NCBI GenBank assembly: GCA_024195265.1
Contig: JAJLRJ010000002.1
Span: 45,268,252-45,332,251 of the forward strand
From: Dendrophyllia cribrosa
Lineage: Eukaryota > Cnidaria > Anthozoa > Scleractinia > Dendrophylliidae
Direction: 5' to 3'
DNA length: 64,000 nt
Under the pieces are notes generated by a model that saw nothing but the letters and a program-made list of their open reading frames with translations, was not told the DNA's origin and did no database searches. Shown in pieces: positions 49,808 to 61,905 of this stretch. The position numbers and the translations under genes were made by a program. The stretch's first letter is position 1. Every line of letters begins with the position of its first letter.

Positions 49808-50595
49808 TTGTTGTACCTCCCAACTCAAAAGAATACAAAAACGTATAATGTGTGGCCATGGATGAGATTTAACCTGGCTGACACACAAATTTGCCGCGGG
49901 TTCAAGGCGCACGACCTGATCACATGCGAGACGAAAGTTCAAGTTGTTTCCATAGGGAGTTAGGCCCCGTCCACACGTATCCGATATATTTGAATCCGCA
50001 ACTTAGAAAATATTCGCGTCCACACGTAGCGTATTCGAATCGTATTTGCCCGTCCACACGTATCCGGATTCGCTCTAGTACCCATGGTTCCTCTTTAACT
50101 GTTGCCAACAGAGCATGCGCGAAGGCCAACATATTTTGCGCCGCTTTGTGCGAGTTTGGCGGCAAATTCGATTGCTTTCGCCAAGTTAGACTTGAAATAA
50201 GTCCAAGTAGAAGTGAATTGATAACATTTCGGTCGGCCAATGCATGTTGAATATTCCTGCGGTTAAAGACTGGATCCGATACTGTTACGTCAGCGTATTA
50301 AAAAAATGTCCGGATTCGACCGTCCACACGATGCCGTACTTGTAGCGTATTTAAAAATTTCCACTCTGGAGAGCGGATTCAAAAAGTTGCGGATTCGTAA
50401 GCCGAATTCGCCGGATACGTGTGGACGGAAGGCCAATCCGCAACAAAAAAGTTGCGGATTCAAAAATATCCGGATACGTGTGGACGGGGCCTTAGTGAGT
50501 TTTGTTCGCCCTAGGGATTTGGACTGTTTTGACCCATGGCACGTGACACACTCTTGTCCAATCAAAAAAGGCGTTTGAGTTGGGAGGTACAACAA
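49808..50595. mobile_element. Outer TIR element split by a Harbinger-type insertion
   Basis: Ends TTGTTGTACCTCCCAACTCA and mirrored TGAGTTGGGAGGTACAACAA. Without the inner element it would be about 256 bp. Confidence 0.7.
49963..50491. mobile_element. 529-bp Harbinger-type element nested at TTA
   Basis: Ends GGCCCCGTCCACACGTATCC and mirrored GGATACGTGTGGACGGGGCC; TTA duplicated at 49960-49962 and 50492-50494. Many inner copies of CGTCCACACG and GTTGCGGATTC in both orientations. No transposase. Confidence 0.85.
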
Positions 50596-50606
50596 GAACA
50601 TTTGGT

Positions 50607-50715
50607 TTTATCAACTGACGCTCCGACGAAGGACAAGCGCTCGTAACGTCAGCTTTTCTCAACTTGTTGCGGTGGCCAATTTACCTTATCAACTCAGCTG
50701 ATAAAACCAAGTTTT
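50607..50715. repeat. Dispersed repeat, family D copy 3 (inverted)
   Basis: Contains GACGAAGGACAAGCGCTCGT, AACGTCAGCTTT, TTGCGGTGGCCAATTTACCT and CAGCTGATAAAACCAAG, the reverse complement of the copy at 11405-11520. Confidence 0.65.
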
Positions 50716-52403
50716 CTTGTTTGCAAACTGATGGCGACAATTAAACTAGTTTCTGTTCTCGACAACTTTCTCGCGAATATTTTTGAGTTGGCAAACTCGC
50801 GATTGACGTATGAACGTTTGTCTAATGTGTATATTGTTAATAACAGGCGGGTAGCTGCCATGTTATACTCCAGGTTTCTGAAAGTTTTGGTGTAAAAACA
50901 CGAGCCTGCCAACAGTTTAGAATTCGCCAATTTTAGTTTGTGGTGAGCATGCGCCTTAGTTTGGTCCCTGAAATAAAGTGATGCAATAATTGTTAGATTT
51001 TTCACCGGCTGAAAAGAGTGCAAACCCTGATTTGGCGTCGCTATGGGAGGATATTTCGAAGCACGCATTCTAGATATCTTTGGCAATCAGAGCATACGCA
51101 ACCATCCCTCCCCCCAACAGTTAATGCTCAAAGTCCATTCACTACTTTCAAGTAACAATATATGTACATAAAATGCGAATGAACAAACAATATAACCGTT
51201 TGATTAACGACGATGATAATGCGTACAGACACTTACTTGAAATTCCAGATAATTTAGAATTTCAAATAAGTTTCCAAGCGCACTATCTCCATCATTAATC
51301 ACAGGTAACGCCAAGTGTACTTGGTGTACGTATATGGTGTAGAAAGAGAGGGATCGCGGGTCCGTTGAAGGTCGTTCCCAGACTTCAGAGCTTAATTTTG
51401 CGCCGCGTTATTTAGTGCTTACTTTTGAGTCTGTGGATGAAATCCTTAAAAGTATGTGACTACTAAAACGAAAGCTACTGAGCAGTACTTTCTTGTGGTA
51501 GTGTTTATTATGTCATACAAGGTGGTTGTACTTTTTGAGTCCGTGTGGATGAAATCCTTAAGTGTTAGTAACTATTCAAAGGAAAACTAAGCAGTGTTCT
51601 TATGGTACTGTTTTTATAAATTAAACGCATTTTTACATCGGGCCTGGCTTTGATAAAGAGGCTGAAAGCAACTCGATAATGACCCATATAACTGCACTTA
51701 TCAACTTGAACACACCTTTTACGTAACTGTGATAACTGAACTGATAACATGAAAGCCAATTCGACAGTTGTTTAATTTGCGTTAAAAATGGCGTTGTGTA
51801 ACACACGCGGAACGATTTTTAATTCAACAATTTGTTACATGTTGCAAGTTTTTTATTCACCCTCGTAAACTTGCAATAAGTTGCTGCAAAAGGTCCGCGC
51901 GCTGTTACACGGTGCAACGTTTAATACGACAAACGGTTGCGTTAAGAATTGTCCCGTGTAATCGTCATTACCTTCAGACAGACTTTTTACGAAACTTTGC
52001 GATTACTAAACTGACAACTTGAAAGCCAATTCACGGAATAGTTGTTAAATATGCGAAATAATTTAAATAACTTCTTTAGACTGACTTCAAAGAAACTACA
52101 ACTGCGTCACTGGAGGAACTGGAATCCGTGCGAGCGCGCCTCTTAAACAAACGCAACTTATAACTGTGCGCCGAGAAATACTTTTTCATTTTATCAAAAA
52201 TTATTTTTGGTGTGATTCAAGAGAAAAAAAAAACTACAAGGGTCAAACAAGCCATTTAATATCATGACCAAATGAGAGAGACATTTCACAATTTTCCTGG
52301 ACTTTATTGTTTAACTACATTAGAATGAGTTGCAAATCCGTTAGTTTGCATACCTCAGAAGCAATATTGCTTTGTTACCCATTCACTGTTATTTTAAAAG
52401 TTT
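50716..52403. other. No gene seen; repeat-like spacer
   Basis: Two diverged copies of a ~115-bp unit at about 51425-51510 and 51535-51610 (GTGGATGAAATCCTTAA). Open frames on the minus strand at 50694-51086 lack recognisable domains. Confidence 0.45.
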
Positions 52404-52409
52404 TTTATT
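52404..52409 (-). terminator. Poly(A) signal AATAAA of the CTHRC1-like gene
   Basis: Canonical AATAAA on the minus strand about 50 nt after the stop codon. A second AATAAA lies at 52303-52308. Confidence 0.6.
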
Positions 52410-52457
52410 CTAAACAGCTTTTTCGAAAGTCCAGTAAGTTGATCAGTTGAGAAGCGC

Positions 52458-52811
52458 TTACTGCGGAGCTTTTGGTACCTCTTCAATGAAGATCCGGGAC
52501 ATTGAATGCCAACCGGTAACCGCGTTAGCAAGCTTGTAGCTATTACACTTTCCAACCCAGATTCCCACTTGCACCTTTCCCTTCTTTATGTTATTACAGT
52601 GACCTTCAATGTGCCGGTGATGGAACAGATGGTGATTTCTGGCTTGGTACATGTAGAATACACCGTCAATAGATCCAGGAGAGCTGCACTCGGCGCCATT
52701 GAAGGTGAAATACCAGCGGCTACAGCACATGTCGCACTTATAAACAGCGAGGTTACCAGTAAAGTAGACATGCAGGGCAGTGTCTGTGTAGTTCTTCATG
52801 AAGTGGCAGTT
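52458..52811 (-). CDS. CTHRC1-like exon 3 (C-terminal domain)
   Basis: Acceptor CATTACATGAAG, then NCHFMKNYTDTALHVYFTGN and onward to ..EEVPKAPQ and stop. Choosing this AG gives DSGVIY|NCHF, which aligns without gaps to DLGKIAECTF of human CTHRC1. The cysteine pattern of the domain is retained. Confidence 0.9.
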   Translation of the reverse strand, partial: NCHFMKNYTDTALHVYFTGNLAVYKCDMCCSRWYFTFNGAECSSPGSIDGVFYMYQARNHHLFHHRHIEGHCNNIKKGKVQVGIWVGKCNSYKLANAVTGWHSMSRIFIEEVPKAPQ

Positions 52812-54355
52812 CTTCATGTAATGCAAAGAAAAGTGAAAATTATAACGGCTGATCCGTGGCAAAGATTCGTAAATTTTAATGATGTGATCAAGTCTTTAAA
52901 ATTAATACTACTATACGGTATGTTTCCCGGTGTAAAAGTGATGTTGTTCACTTACATATATGACTCCTGAATCTTTGCCGTCCTGCTTTTTCCAGGTGCA
53001 CTCCTTCCAGTTCATGTGTAAGGACAGTCGAGTAGTTCCACTGTCGCCTTTGTCCCCGCGCTCTCCTTTTTGCCCGGTGGAACCCTGGATCCCAGGCTCT
53101 CCCTTTGCTCCATTCTTTCCTGCCACACCACGTGATCCCTGGGGTCCACTCTTTCCTGGGCTGCCCAGGTCACCTTTGGCTCCATCACGGCCAGGTGCCC
53201 CAGGGGCTCCTGGGACACATGTCATGTATGTCCACATCCCAGTTTGTCCGCCATTACAGGATGGAAATGGCTGTCAAGGAGACAAAAGATTAATTACAAC
53301 TTATGTTTAAATTGTTATCAACAGTTCTTCACAATGCTGTTTGTTACGTTGGGTTTCAGGTGAGATAGCCTGTTCAGGCGTTAAGATTATGGGGCCTGGG
53401 AACAGCTAATAACCGGCGCGCGAACGAGCGGGGAAAACAGGAGGAGACTTGGGAGAGGGGGTTCCCTTCCCGCCTGTCCCCTCTGTTAGCACTCGCGGTA
53501 TTTTTCTTTCTGTGTGTTACCTTTACTTTGCTCCCCACTATATGAACGCCTGGAACAGACTAGACAATAAATACGTTTAACTATTTTCTTAAATTCGGCC
53601 AGTTTCAATTCGTAATTAGCTTCTCTGATACTTTTGTTATTTTCAGACTGACTTAATTTTGTGTTATTTGAGCATATTTTACTATATTTCGGTAGCAACC
53701 TGGAGCTTGAAATCAAGACTGAATGATCAGTTCTGTTTTAAAACTTTCCGCTAATCAAGTTATTTCATTCCAAAACTGTGTAAATTTTGTAGCTTACTCC
53801 ACTAACTACGATTCAGGTGTCAATTAAATAAAACTTTTACAAGTGTATTTTACAAGTGTAGCTATTGTTTTCAACCTCTGAAACAATGGCTAAACTTGTA
53901 AATTACACTTGTAAAAGTTTTTTATTTTTAAATTGACCCCAGAACATCAAATAAAATAATGGAGCAGGTGCTATCACAGGGAGCCCAGGCTCACAACAGA
54001 AATCCTCAACGAAAAAATACAAGGAATTATATGGGAGTTTATTATGAGTTTCATAAAATACCAAAGTTGTAAATAAACAGCCATTAAAGTGTGCATGCCT
54101 CATTAAATGATGTTTATCTGTTGTTTCTCGACGGCTTTATGGCTTCTTAGAACTTCACTTAAGTAGTTGTGGACTCGTGTTGCGAGCCTGGGCTCCTTCC
54201 CTCGTGTTGCTTTCTCAAAATAGTAATCTACTGACCTTGTTGTCACGTGGTTTGTTGTTGCTATTGTTGTCAGACGCAGAGCACAAAGTGATGAGTGATA
54301 AAATCAGTACACATAACATAGTGGTCAGCGGAAAGTCCATAAGAGATTGCGCCAT
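52458..54355 (-). CDS. CTHRC1-like secreted collagen-domain protein (complete, 3 exons)
   Basis: Exons 54355-54236, 53270-52956 and 52811-52458 join in phase 0 to give 262 residues, near the 243 of human CTHRC1. Residues 1-27 are a signal peptide (hydrophobic core MLCVLILSLITLCSA); 61-118 are 19 uninterrupted Gly-X-Y triplets; 119-262 match the CTHRC1 C-terminal domain, with WKECTW, RWYFTFNGAEC (177-187), IWVG (229-232) and TGWHSMSRIFIEEVPK near the end. The family is secreted; vertebrate CTHRC1 trimerises and acts in matrix and Wnt/planar-polarity signalling. Cnidarian function is not known to me. Orthology versus one of several cnidarian paralogues cannot be decided here. Confidence 0.9.
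52956..53270 (-). CDS. CTHRC1-like exon 2 (collagen repeats)
   Basis: Acceptor CTCCTTGACAG; 105 codons from PFPSCNGGQTG through the Gly-X-Y run to DSGVIY; donor GTAAGT. All 19 triplets keep glycine in the first position. Lysine- and acid-rich triplets (GAK, GEP, GER, GDK) favour trimer pairing. Confidence 0.92.
53816..53940. mobile_element. Palindromic MITE, family B copy 2
   Basis: GTCAATTAAATAAAACTTTT..TTTACAAGTGTAGCTATTGT and mirrored AATTGACCCC; nearly the same centre (TTTTCAACCTCTGAAA) as 1402-1528. It lies inside intron 1 of the CTHRC1-like gene. Confidence 0.8.
54236..54355 (-). CDS. CTHRC1-like exon 1 (signal peptide)
   Basis: MAQSLMDFPLTTMLCVLILS then LITLCSASDNNSNNKPRDNK, a secretory signal with likely cleavage after CSA. 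It ends in phase 0 before GTCAGT, a weaker but usable donor, and matches the phase of exon 2. Reading on past this point meets a stop after eight codons, which supports the splice. Confidence 0.75.
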
Positions 54356-54398
54356 CGATATCGTTTAACTAATGTAAAAATGTAAACAGAAAATAAGG

Positions 54399-54405
54399 TT
54401 ATAAA
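54399..54405 (-). promoter_or_regulatory. Possible TATA box of the CTHRC1-like gene
   Basis: TTTATAA on the minus strand, about 45 nt upstream of the ATG. It would imply a very short 5' UTR. Sequence match only, in an AT-rich region. Confidence 0.25.
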
Positions 54406-55092
54406 TCATCCTGCTAAATTAATAATCATGCTTAATTATGGTTATCGATTTCTTTTGCTGTTGGTTTTTAGTTGCTTGGAAGAGAAGAATCATTTTACCA
54501 AACAGGTTAAATAATTGCTAATAATAACAAGATGGGATCGTTACTACATGTATGTATCAGATTGTATTGTATAGAGGTCGACTATATAGAATTTGCGTTT
54601 TTTTTCTTAATGGCGTCGAATCCAATGGAAGCAAGAAAAAGCTCTGCAGTTTTCATTCTATTTCAAACAAGAAGAAACAAAGTTGTGGTCAATTGATAAT
54701 TATCTTCATGAAAAGAAAATGAGTTAACCTCATTGACAATCAGTTTGTAAAATCAATTTAAAAAGTTAACCTACCTTCCTTCTTTGACTGTGGAAGCAAA
54801 ATGATAACTTTTGGTTATAGTTAACGCCTATTTATCTCTCTTATGAAGACTTGACAACTTTCATGTTAAAACAAGTTTGCAAGCTCAACATACGTGGAAA
54901 TTTTAAATAATACGTCGAGCATTTTAATTGGTTGTCTCGTTTCGAAATTAAGTTCAAGAACATGAAAAAGACTTGTTCTGTGATGTCAACAATGTTCACG
55001 TCAAAACAGGTTCAATTCGTGATCACGTGATTTGTCATGTGATCACAGACTTGCCGAAAACATTACATTGAGTAGCATAGCTGTCCATGTCC

Positions 55093-55433
55093 CCAGGGGG
55101 GATGCTCGAAATTTACATGACGGGGGGGGTCCGACGGAGCCTCATTTTTTGAACCCAAAAAAATACTCGAGCTTGAAATTTACACTTTGCATCGAATTTT
55201 GCATCGAAATTTTATACCCAAAAAAATAATCTGATTCACGTAAACCCCGGCACTGATCGCAACAAAAACGTCGGTCTGAGATTTGAAACCCAAAAAAATA
55301 CGCTTATTTTTTTTAAGACCCAAAAAAATACCCGCCGGATTTCTTGACCCAAAAAAATACCGAGGGTCGAAATTTTAGACCCAAAAAAATACGTCGGACC
55401 CCCCGTCATGTAAATTTCGAGTATCCCCCCTGG
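55093..55433. mobile_element. 341-bp element with 10-bp TSD and repeated ACCCAAAAAAATAC motif
   Basis: A perfect 10-bp direct repeat GTCCATGTCC flanks it (55083-55092, 55434-55443). Terminal inverted repeats of about 40 bp begin CCAGGGGGGATGCTCGAAAT. Inside, six copies of ACCCAAAAAAATA are spaced 20-60 bp apart. No coding capacity. A 9-10 bp duplication with long terminal repeats fits Mutator-like elements. Confidence 0.85.
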
Positions 55434-55443
55434 GTCCATGTCC

Positions 55444-58110
55444 AGATGGGTGAAAATATAACAAAGCTCGCTGAAGACCGAAAAAAAAAAATGATCTGAG
55501 CGTGATAATTAATGAATTATCTGGAGCTTGGTCTCCTAAGGTCTTTTTACAATGTTAAAGAATAATCTGTTCTACTTGAACATTCTTCGTTGAATTTAAA
55601 AGATGTTGGAAGTTCAACTGAGAGCGTGAAGATCAGGATATCACTAAATTTGATATGTTCGATGTATTAAATACTTCATAACATTTTCTGTTTGTGGACA
55701 CATGCATTGTTGCTTGTTTTTTACTTTCATTATCGATAGACCAGCACGATTTTGTAAGCTTTAGTAACTAAGTTTATTGATTGCCCGATCAAATTTAAAA
55801 TTCGATAAGTTAAAAGAATTGCTCACTAGTGTAAAATTAGCTTCTCCGAGTTTATTCAAAGCAAAAATCGGTCAGTTTCAAATGTTGGCTTTGATAATAA
55901 TTAATCGGACATATCCTGAGTTATAAGTACATTAATGGCCGACAAAAAATAAACTAATACTACATTGTCTCGATCATTGAAAAGTGTTTTGCTGTAATAT
56001 AGATTCGATTGAAACTCGCGCGCCTGCTTCGCTACCATTAGTCTGCTTCTTTATAACTAAATCAGAATAATACACGACTAAGTTACAATATTACATACGA
56101 AAACTGTATATTTCGTCAGAGGCACACTACACTATAACGCTAGGGGACATTTTGTATCTCGAAATATTTTTTAACACGGCGATAGGAGAACATTAAATAG
56201 TTCCATTTTCTTGGAAACCTGATTTGATAATAAAAAAAACCGTTATGATTTCTATTACTCATGGGTATAATGCACTTTTTTTCGTGTAAAATGTTTTTTG
56301 TGATTTTAATCAATCATTTCAATCGCTTTAGTTGTCAATTGATTAATTTTCACTCGTACATCGAACATCTAAATCAAGTTAAATCACTTACCTCTGTAAT
56401 AATTTAGCTCCTCAGTTAAGACGAAAATCTTAACGATAGACAAAAAAAGGATCGTTTTTCAATTAAACAAAAAAAAAAGATATAGTAAAGAATCCTAAAC
56501 GAATATTGTGTACTCACACTGTTGGGTCTGTTTAGAACTAAAAAAGAGGGAACTTCCTTGTTTGCCAGAATTCTCTTCATTTGATTATAAGAATAACAAG
56601 GTTCTCGTCGGAACAAGTTTGTGAAAAAGCATACATATTAATTTCTTTTTCCTTTCAAGCAATGCTATTCGCTAAAATATATGCTTGCTTAGTGGCCAAT
56701 CCCTTCAATGGAATGACGTCTTTCATTTCTGGAATGACGTCTTTTATTTCTGATTTACTTTGCATGATTTCTTCCTGTAACAGTGCGAGAATCATTAACA
56801 ATATACCGAATACTTCTAAATGAAAACATAATATAAATGGCTTTAAGTTTGAGTAAGCAAGGAATGATGATTTTTTTCTCGCTTCTAAGGAATTTCTTGT
56901 ATCACGGATCAGGCTCGACCTCACTTACAGTTGTGAAAGACACGTGAGCGGCAAATGTAGGAGATGACAACAGACCGATATTTCTTCAGCCCAAATTAGT
57001 CGATAAACAGTCTGTAATAATATTAAAGCCAGAGCAATTGATTATTTAAAAAAAATAAAATCAAATGCAAAATCAAATATAAAAGAAAAGAAAAGAAAAT
57101 GCAAGTAAACTTTTGATTATGTTCATAAGATCAGTTTCTTGTTCCTCCAAAATACTTGACTTGTAAATTCACTCAGTTCATTTTTTCGGTCCGGGTACTT
57201 GATCATTTCATTTCATTTTTATTTTTCATTTATTATTTTCTCCATACCTTTGCAGATGATAATACATAAAAAAAGTCACATGAATCTGACTTGCAATTTA
57301 ATTAGATCGTAAAGTTTGACTTTCCCTGTATAAATTTTAGAAAATAATACATCTAATTTTAATATTTTTTATTTTAGATTTAAATATGGACCCTCACTAT
57401 GTTGAGACTTCTAGATTTTTGTACTAGATTAGATTTTCACTTTTCATTTTATATAATGCGCATTTCATCATATTCATCTGTTAATTTTCGCCAACAGGTA
57501 TACATTCCTTCATTTTCATGCTGTAATTCACAATTAATATTCTAGATGATTGTAACATTTTTATCAAACCGTCTTCTGGTTTTTATTCCACTTCAAACTG
57601 ATGATTGGAGCTTCATCTGAAACATATCTTTGAAATTGAAACTGAACTGTTTTCATTTTTCTTAAGCGCGGTTTAGTTGTGGATTTACCATAATTTTCAC
57701 TGTGGCAACAAAAACCTTTCATTTTTCCCCAATAATGAAATTCAATAAGAAACAAAACAAAACAGTCTTCAAATTTATAGATATATACTTTAAAAAAAGT
57801 ACAAGAAAAACCACAGTCTTTTCCCGCGATTACATGTGCGTTCAAGTTTAAGTGAGTGTAAAGAAATCAGCCAGATTGAAGCCTCAGTTACTGAAAAATT
57901 GTTGCTTCGGGTGATTCTAGGTACAGCAGTATTTGTACCCACCTCAAGTAACCATTGTAACTTTCTCAGTGATCACTGCATGGTGCTGAGTCTGTTGGTG
58001 CGTGCTGTGAATTAATCACTAAAATCCAGATCAGCAACTACGAAAAAAGAATACAAAAAAAAGATCAACGATCACCGCGATCGGCACTAAAGAGCAACAA
58101 GAATACATTT
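55444..58110. other. No confident gene; AT-rich spacer
   Basis: A minus-strand frame at 56655-56924 reads, after a good acceptor TTTTCATTTAG, a hydrophobic stretch VFGILLMILALL followed by a doubled (I/M)KDVIP motif. It could be a small secreted peptide exon but has no partner exon that I can find. A 21-bp direct repeat (GGAATGACGTCTTTNATTTC) at 56710-56752 underlies the doubled motif. Confidence 0.35.
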
Positions 58111-58111
58111 A

Positions 58112-58432
58112 CGACTATTCTCACTGCATACGTAATTAGCGCATCGCGGAATTCATCTTTTATCCCTCAAATTCCACCGGGCGTTCATGCTTTTTGGCAA
58201 GCATGATGCTTTACGCCCCCCTTTTGCATAAATTCCGTGTTTCGGCCTCGATCGTCCTCATTTGGCCGGCGTTCCCGTCGAGGAAGCATTTATCGACCCG
58301 CCCACCTCCCCTGGTGCCGGTTGACGGCCCTTATAGCCTTTCTTCCGCTGCTTACCTGCTACCACAGTAGTCGCGGACTCCTCCCATAACTTAGTCTGCC
58401 GCGATGTGGTAATAGGGATGCAGTGAGAATAA
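58112..58432. mobile_element. ~320-bp GC-rich element with TATTCTCACTGCAT ends
   Basis: TATTCTCACTGCATACGTAA at the left and ATGCAGTGAGAATA at the right; GCATCGCGGAA near the left is loosely mirrored by GCCGCGATGT. Interior GC-rich, noncoding. Confidence 0.5.
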
Positions 58433-59282
58433 TTTACTATTTAAGTAAACAATGGTTTATGTTGAATAGTCACTTTGATTTCCGTTCATAGCACATTAAC
58501 ATGTTGCTCAGTTTTCATTGCTTATTATTTTAAAACGAAAAATAAAGATTTGGAATATAGTCCATTTTTTATTCTTATTAGAAGAATGTGACGCAATCTG
58601 TTCACTAACTGCAAACGTGTTTTTATTGACTAATTTGACTAATTATGTTAGGAGAATGAGATATATATATTTTGTGATGGAACCTATACATGGCCTGCCT
58701 CCCCCGTAGATTCGTTATTACGGTGACTGTAAATCGGTAGAGCCGATGTGATGTGACTGATAGGCTAAAATTGAAGAAACAAAACTCGAGATACAAGATC
58801 GATGGCGAGTTACGTCGCAGTTCGCGTTGGTTAAATAAAACGAAATACTCATAAACTTGAATTTGGTCTATGAATTTCATTTCCGCACACTGACAAACGT
58901 TCATCATAAAGAGCACTCTTACCTCTAAAGACTGGCAAAACTCTCTCGTTACTCACACTATAAAGTATTTTTGAGAATTAATACCGGTGCCACTCAACTG
59001 AAAATCACCATTTAATTCTTCGATAATTTTGATTCTCTTGGTTCGTGTTCTGTCCAGTTTCTTACTGACTGTCAGATTATCAATTGTTAATCGTTGACAT
59101 TTCTGTAAACTTTGGTGATAGTTCATCCATGTTGTAGCCAACAGAAATGCAAACTTTCGTTTCTGTGTGTTTCCAAAACAAATGATGTTTGCTTTGTTTT
59201 GAGATCACTGTTACGATGTTCAACAATAAAGTTTGTTTAATTAGTATCGCAGTCTTCTCGTTCAGTTATTGAACTTACTGTG

Positions 59283-59600
59283 GAACCCCGTTAATACGAC
59301 CACTAAAGGACATAAATATTTGATCGTAAAATTAACGGGGTGAGGTATAATTATCATGCAAATCCCTTTTTCATCAACTTGCCACAAAACAATGTAAATT
59401 GAGCTATAATAACAAGAAAGGAAAATCTTATTTACTTAATGATGTAAATTACGAAAATATATTCGTTGTTTCTCAACTTTTGTTAACTTTTCTCATGTAA
59501 TTTTTGCATTATGCATATCAAGGAGTCGTATTAACGGGGTAAATTACTGAAGAAAAAAGCGCATGCACTCCAAAAGGTAGCCGCTGATCGTATTAACAGG
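59283..59600. repeat. Repeats of the CCCCGTTAATACGACCAC type (mariner/pogo-like ends)
   Basis: GTGGAACCCCGTTAATACGA, TCGTAAAATTAACGGGGT, GGAGTCGTATTAACGGGGTA and GATCGTATTAACAGGGTCAG appear in both orientations within 320 bp, like terminal and subterminal repeats of one or more decayed TIR elements. Confidence 0.55.
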
Positions 59601-61166
59601 GTCAGTTTGACACAAGAAAATGACAAAGCTTTTGCTCGCCCGAAAAAAAGTGGCCGCCGCGGTAATAACGAAGGTGGCGCAGAGTCTTAGTCTTCTGGGG
59701 ACAACATCATGTAGATGTTTGATTTTTTGAAAGCAACGAGACAGCCTTTTCGCTGCTAAATAAATCTGTATGGACACTCACGAATCGCCGAGTGACGGGA
59801 GAGTTGTTTTCTTCATCCACGCGCGTGTTTTAATATTAGAGATTTCACCGCTCAAGAATCTATAGTTACATTGACGTACTTCTTAGCGTGCCTCACAAAT
59901 ACATATTATTGTCGTAATATTATAAGGTACCGTTAAAACATTTTAAAAAAATTCAATGATGAAAGAAAAATTCGTGCGAAGCCCCTCGCATCTTCAGTAA
60001 TCAGTTTTAGCCCCCTTTTAAAATTCGTGGTATTTTCATTCCCATGCAAACGACAAAATGAACGTGATTGTTTTCAAATATATGGTTTAGTATTCTTGGA
60101 GAATACCAGAAATCTCCAAAGCTATGCTTGGGCAAGTCCATGTTTTATTGTTTGCTACACTGCTGAACCAGGGCTTCTGACAACAAGTGGTATCCTCGGG
60201 AATAGCAAATGAATCGTGTTCATTCGTTTTTTGGCGCCAATTCAGCGAATGACGTACACGCAACCTACCCACCCACCCCAGGCCCTTATGCGTACTTTTT
60301 GTTGTCTTGTGAGAGAGAGATTTGTTTCACGCTCACTCAATTTTTTGCGCCAATTCATGTACGTCTCTTTTCCATTTTATGTACTTGTCGCCTTCAGATT
60401 TGCTGACTGTTTTGTTGTGGAAACATTGTTTCTTCTAATATGGCTAAACTGGGAAACTGCATTTGTTTCAGCAAATTTGTGTTCGCAACAATGGTTTCTA
60501 CCGCGGCTAAACTAAGAAACATTTGCGTCCGCACAATGTTTGTTAGTTTAGCCAAACCTTAAGACATTATTTTCTGCGCTTCTCTTTTTATTCGTCTGAC
60601 CGCTAGGTTGGATGGTCAGCCAGGCGCGGTTTTCCTGTTCACTTCAAAAGGGTTGAGAAGAAGCGATCAAAAGTGTGCTGGGAGAAATTAGACGTTTCAT
60701 TAGAAGGTTTTTTTTGTCGAATTTCAGTGTAAAAGAGATGTTTTGTTTAGAGCAAACAGAGCATTCAGTCTGAGAGAAAATACTGATCTTTTTTTTAACG
60801 ACAAAGTAAATTTAAAAACAAAAACATCCCAGATGAAGAAATTGTTTATGGAGTGCCTCGTTTCTGAAGCCCTGAATGTATTTCAAGCCGGTCAATGTGT
60901 AAAGTAAACAATATATATAATGCTAACGAAATCAGGACCATGTAGTTATTCATTTCCCTACGAACCCACTCGAGTGATTAGGCTGGTTGCCACCAGTGTA
61001 TTTACTTCTTGGCGAAAGAGGTTGACATGCGTGTTCACGTGTAAATCAGCTGGAAAAATTGAGTTTAAATATTGTAACCAGGGCTCGGTTGCATGAAACA
61101 TCATAAGATAAAATGGGATTTTCTGCAACCGTTTTCTGTGTTTCAAGTAATAGATCAACAACGAGT

Positions 61167-61275
61167 GCGAGGGTTTCATCGGGGCATCCAAACACCGAGA
61201 AGCAATGAAAGCACGAGGCCGCTTTGGCCGAGTGCTTTTATTGTTTCAAGGTGTTTGGATGCCCCGATGAAACCC
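61167..61275. repeat. Foldback repeat, ~27-bp arms
   Basis: GGGTTTCATCGGGGCATCCA (with AACACC) is mirrored by GGTGTTTGGATGCCCCGATG (with AAACCC). The loop contains GCACGAGGCCGCTTTGGCC. Noncoding. Confidence 0.75.
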
Positions 61276-61416
61276 GAAGCACGAGTTTTTTATGTGGCTT
61301 CTGAAATGAAACAATACAGAATTATTCAGTGTTAGTTTTTTTGGCTTTGTCCTTTTCAAATGCCGTCACATGCATAATTTTATTGAGCTTGTTGTGTTTC
61401 GCCATTTGCGAAGCAG

Positions 61417-61816
61417 AAGCGTCTCGGTTTAGGGAGGCTAAAACGGTTATCGAAGAAGAATATCTAGTCGATAGAGCTATTCCCTGTCAACGAATAATAA
61501 AAAACAAATGGGCAACATCCATTTTCTACGAATTGCAAACTTCTCGGACGGTTCAAGTTCCCGTTCTCTGAGATTCGAGAGGAATGTTTAAGGACTGTGA
61601 TTTACACAAGATTATGTCACTTTCTGCTCGTATCGAAGAAACGGACGCATTGAGTTTGAATTATTGGCTTAGCAAATTTGTCATGGACGTGGCCAAAAAG
61701 TCGGGAGAGAGATATCCACCGAAGACTATTTGTGGCATAATATGCGGTATCCGACCCTTTCTAGAAGAGAAAAAAGGTGCTAAAGTATTAAATCCTCTTG
61801 ATAATGGCAACCGAAG
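61417..61816 (+). pseudogene. DUF3504 (Crypton/KIAA1958-type) gene, exon 1 with in-frame stop
   Basis: The frame reads SRFREAKTVIEEEYL.., IIKNKWATSIFYELQTSR, then a TGA at 61569 in the middle of the domain, then in the same frame GMFKDCDLHKIMSLSARIEE, LSLNYWLSKFVMDVAKKSGE and YPPKTICGIICGI. This is the tyrosine-recombinase-like DUF3504 region of ZMYM, QRICH1 and KIAA1958 proteins, which derive from Crypton transposons. It ends at AG|GTGAGA in phase 2. The left border (acceptor at 61415-61416) is tentative. The single stop with otherwise intact reading suggests recent loss of function or a sequencing error. Confidence 0.7.
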
Positions 61817-61905
61817 GTGAGAAAAATGGTCCATTTTGTTTTTAAATTAAAATGTCGATGTCATGTTGAAGTTCCAGTTATAATACTCAGATTATTGTTT
61901 TGAAG

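Noticed and set aside
52506..53310. Plus-strand frames (proline-rich) opposite the collagen exon
   Set aside because: Proline-rich readings are the complement of Gly-X-Y codons; the minus strand has the correct splice sites and family signature.
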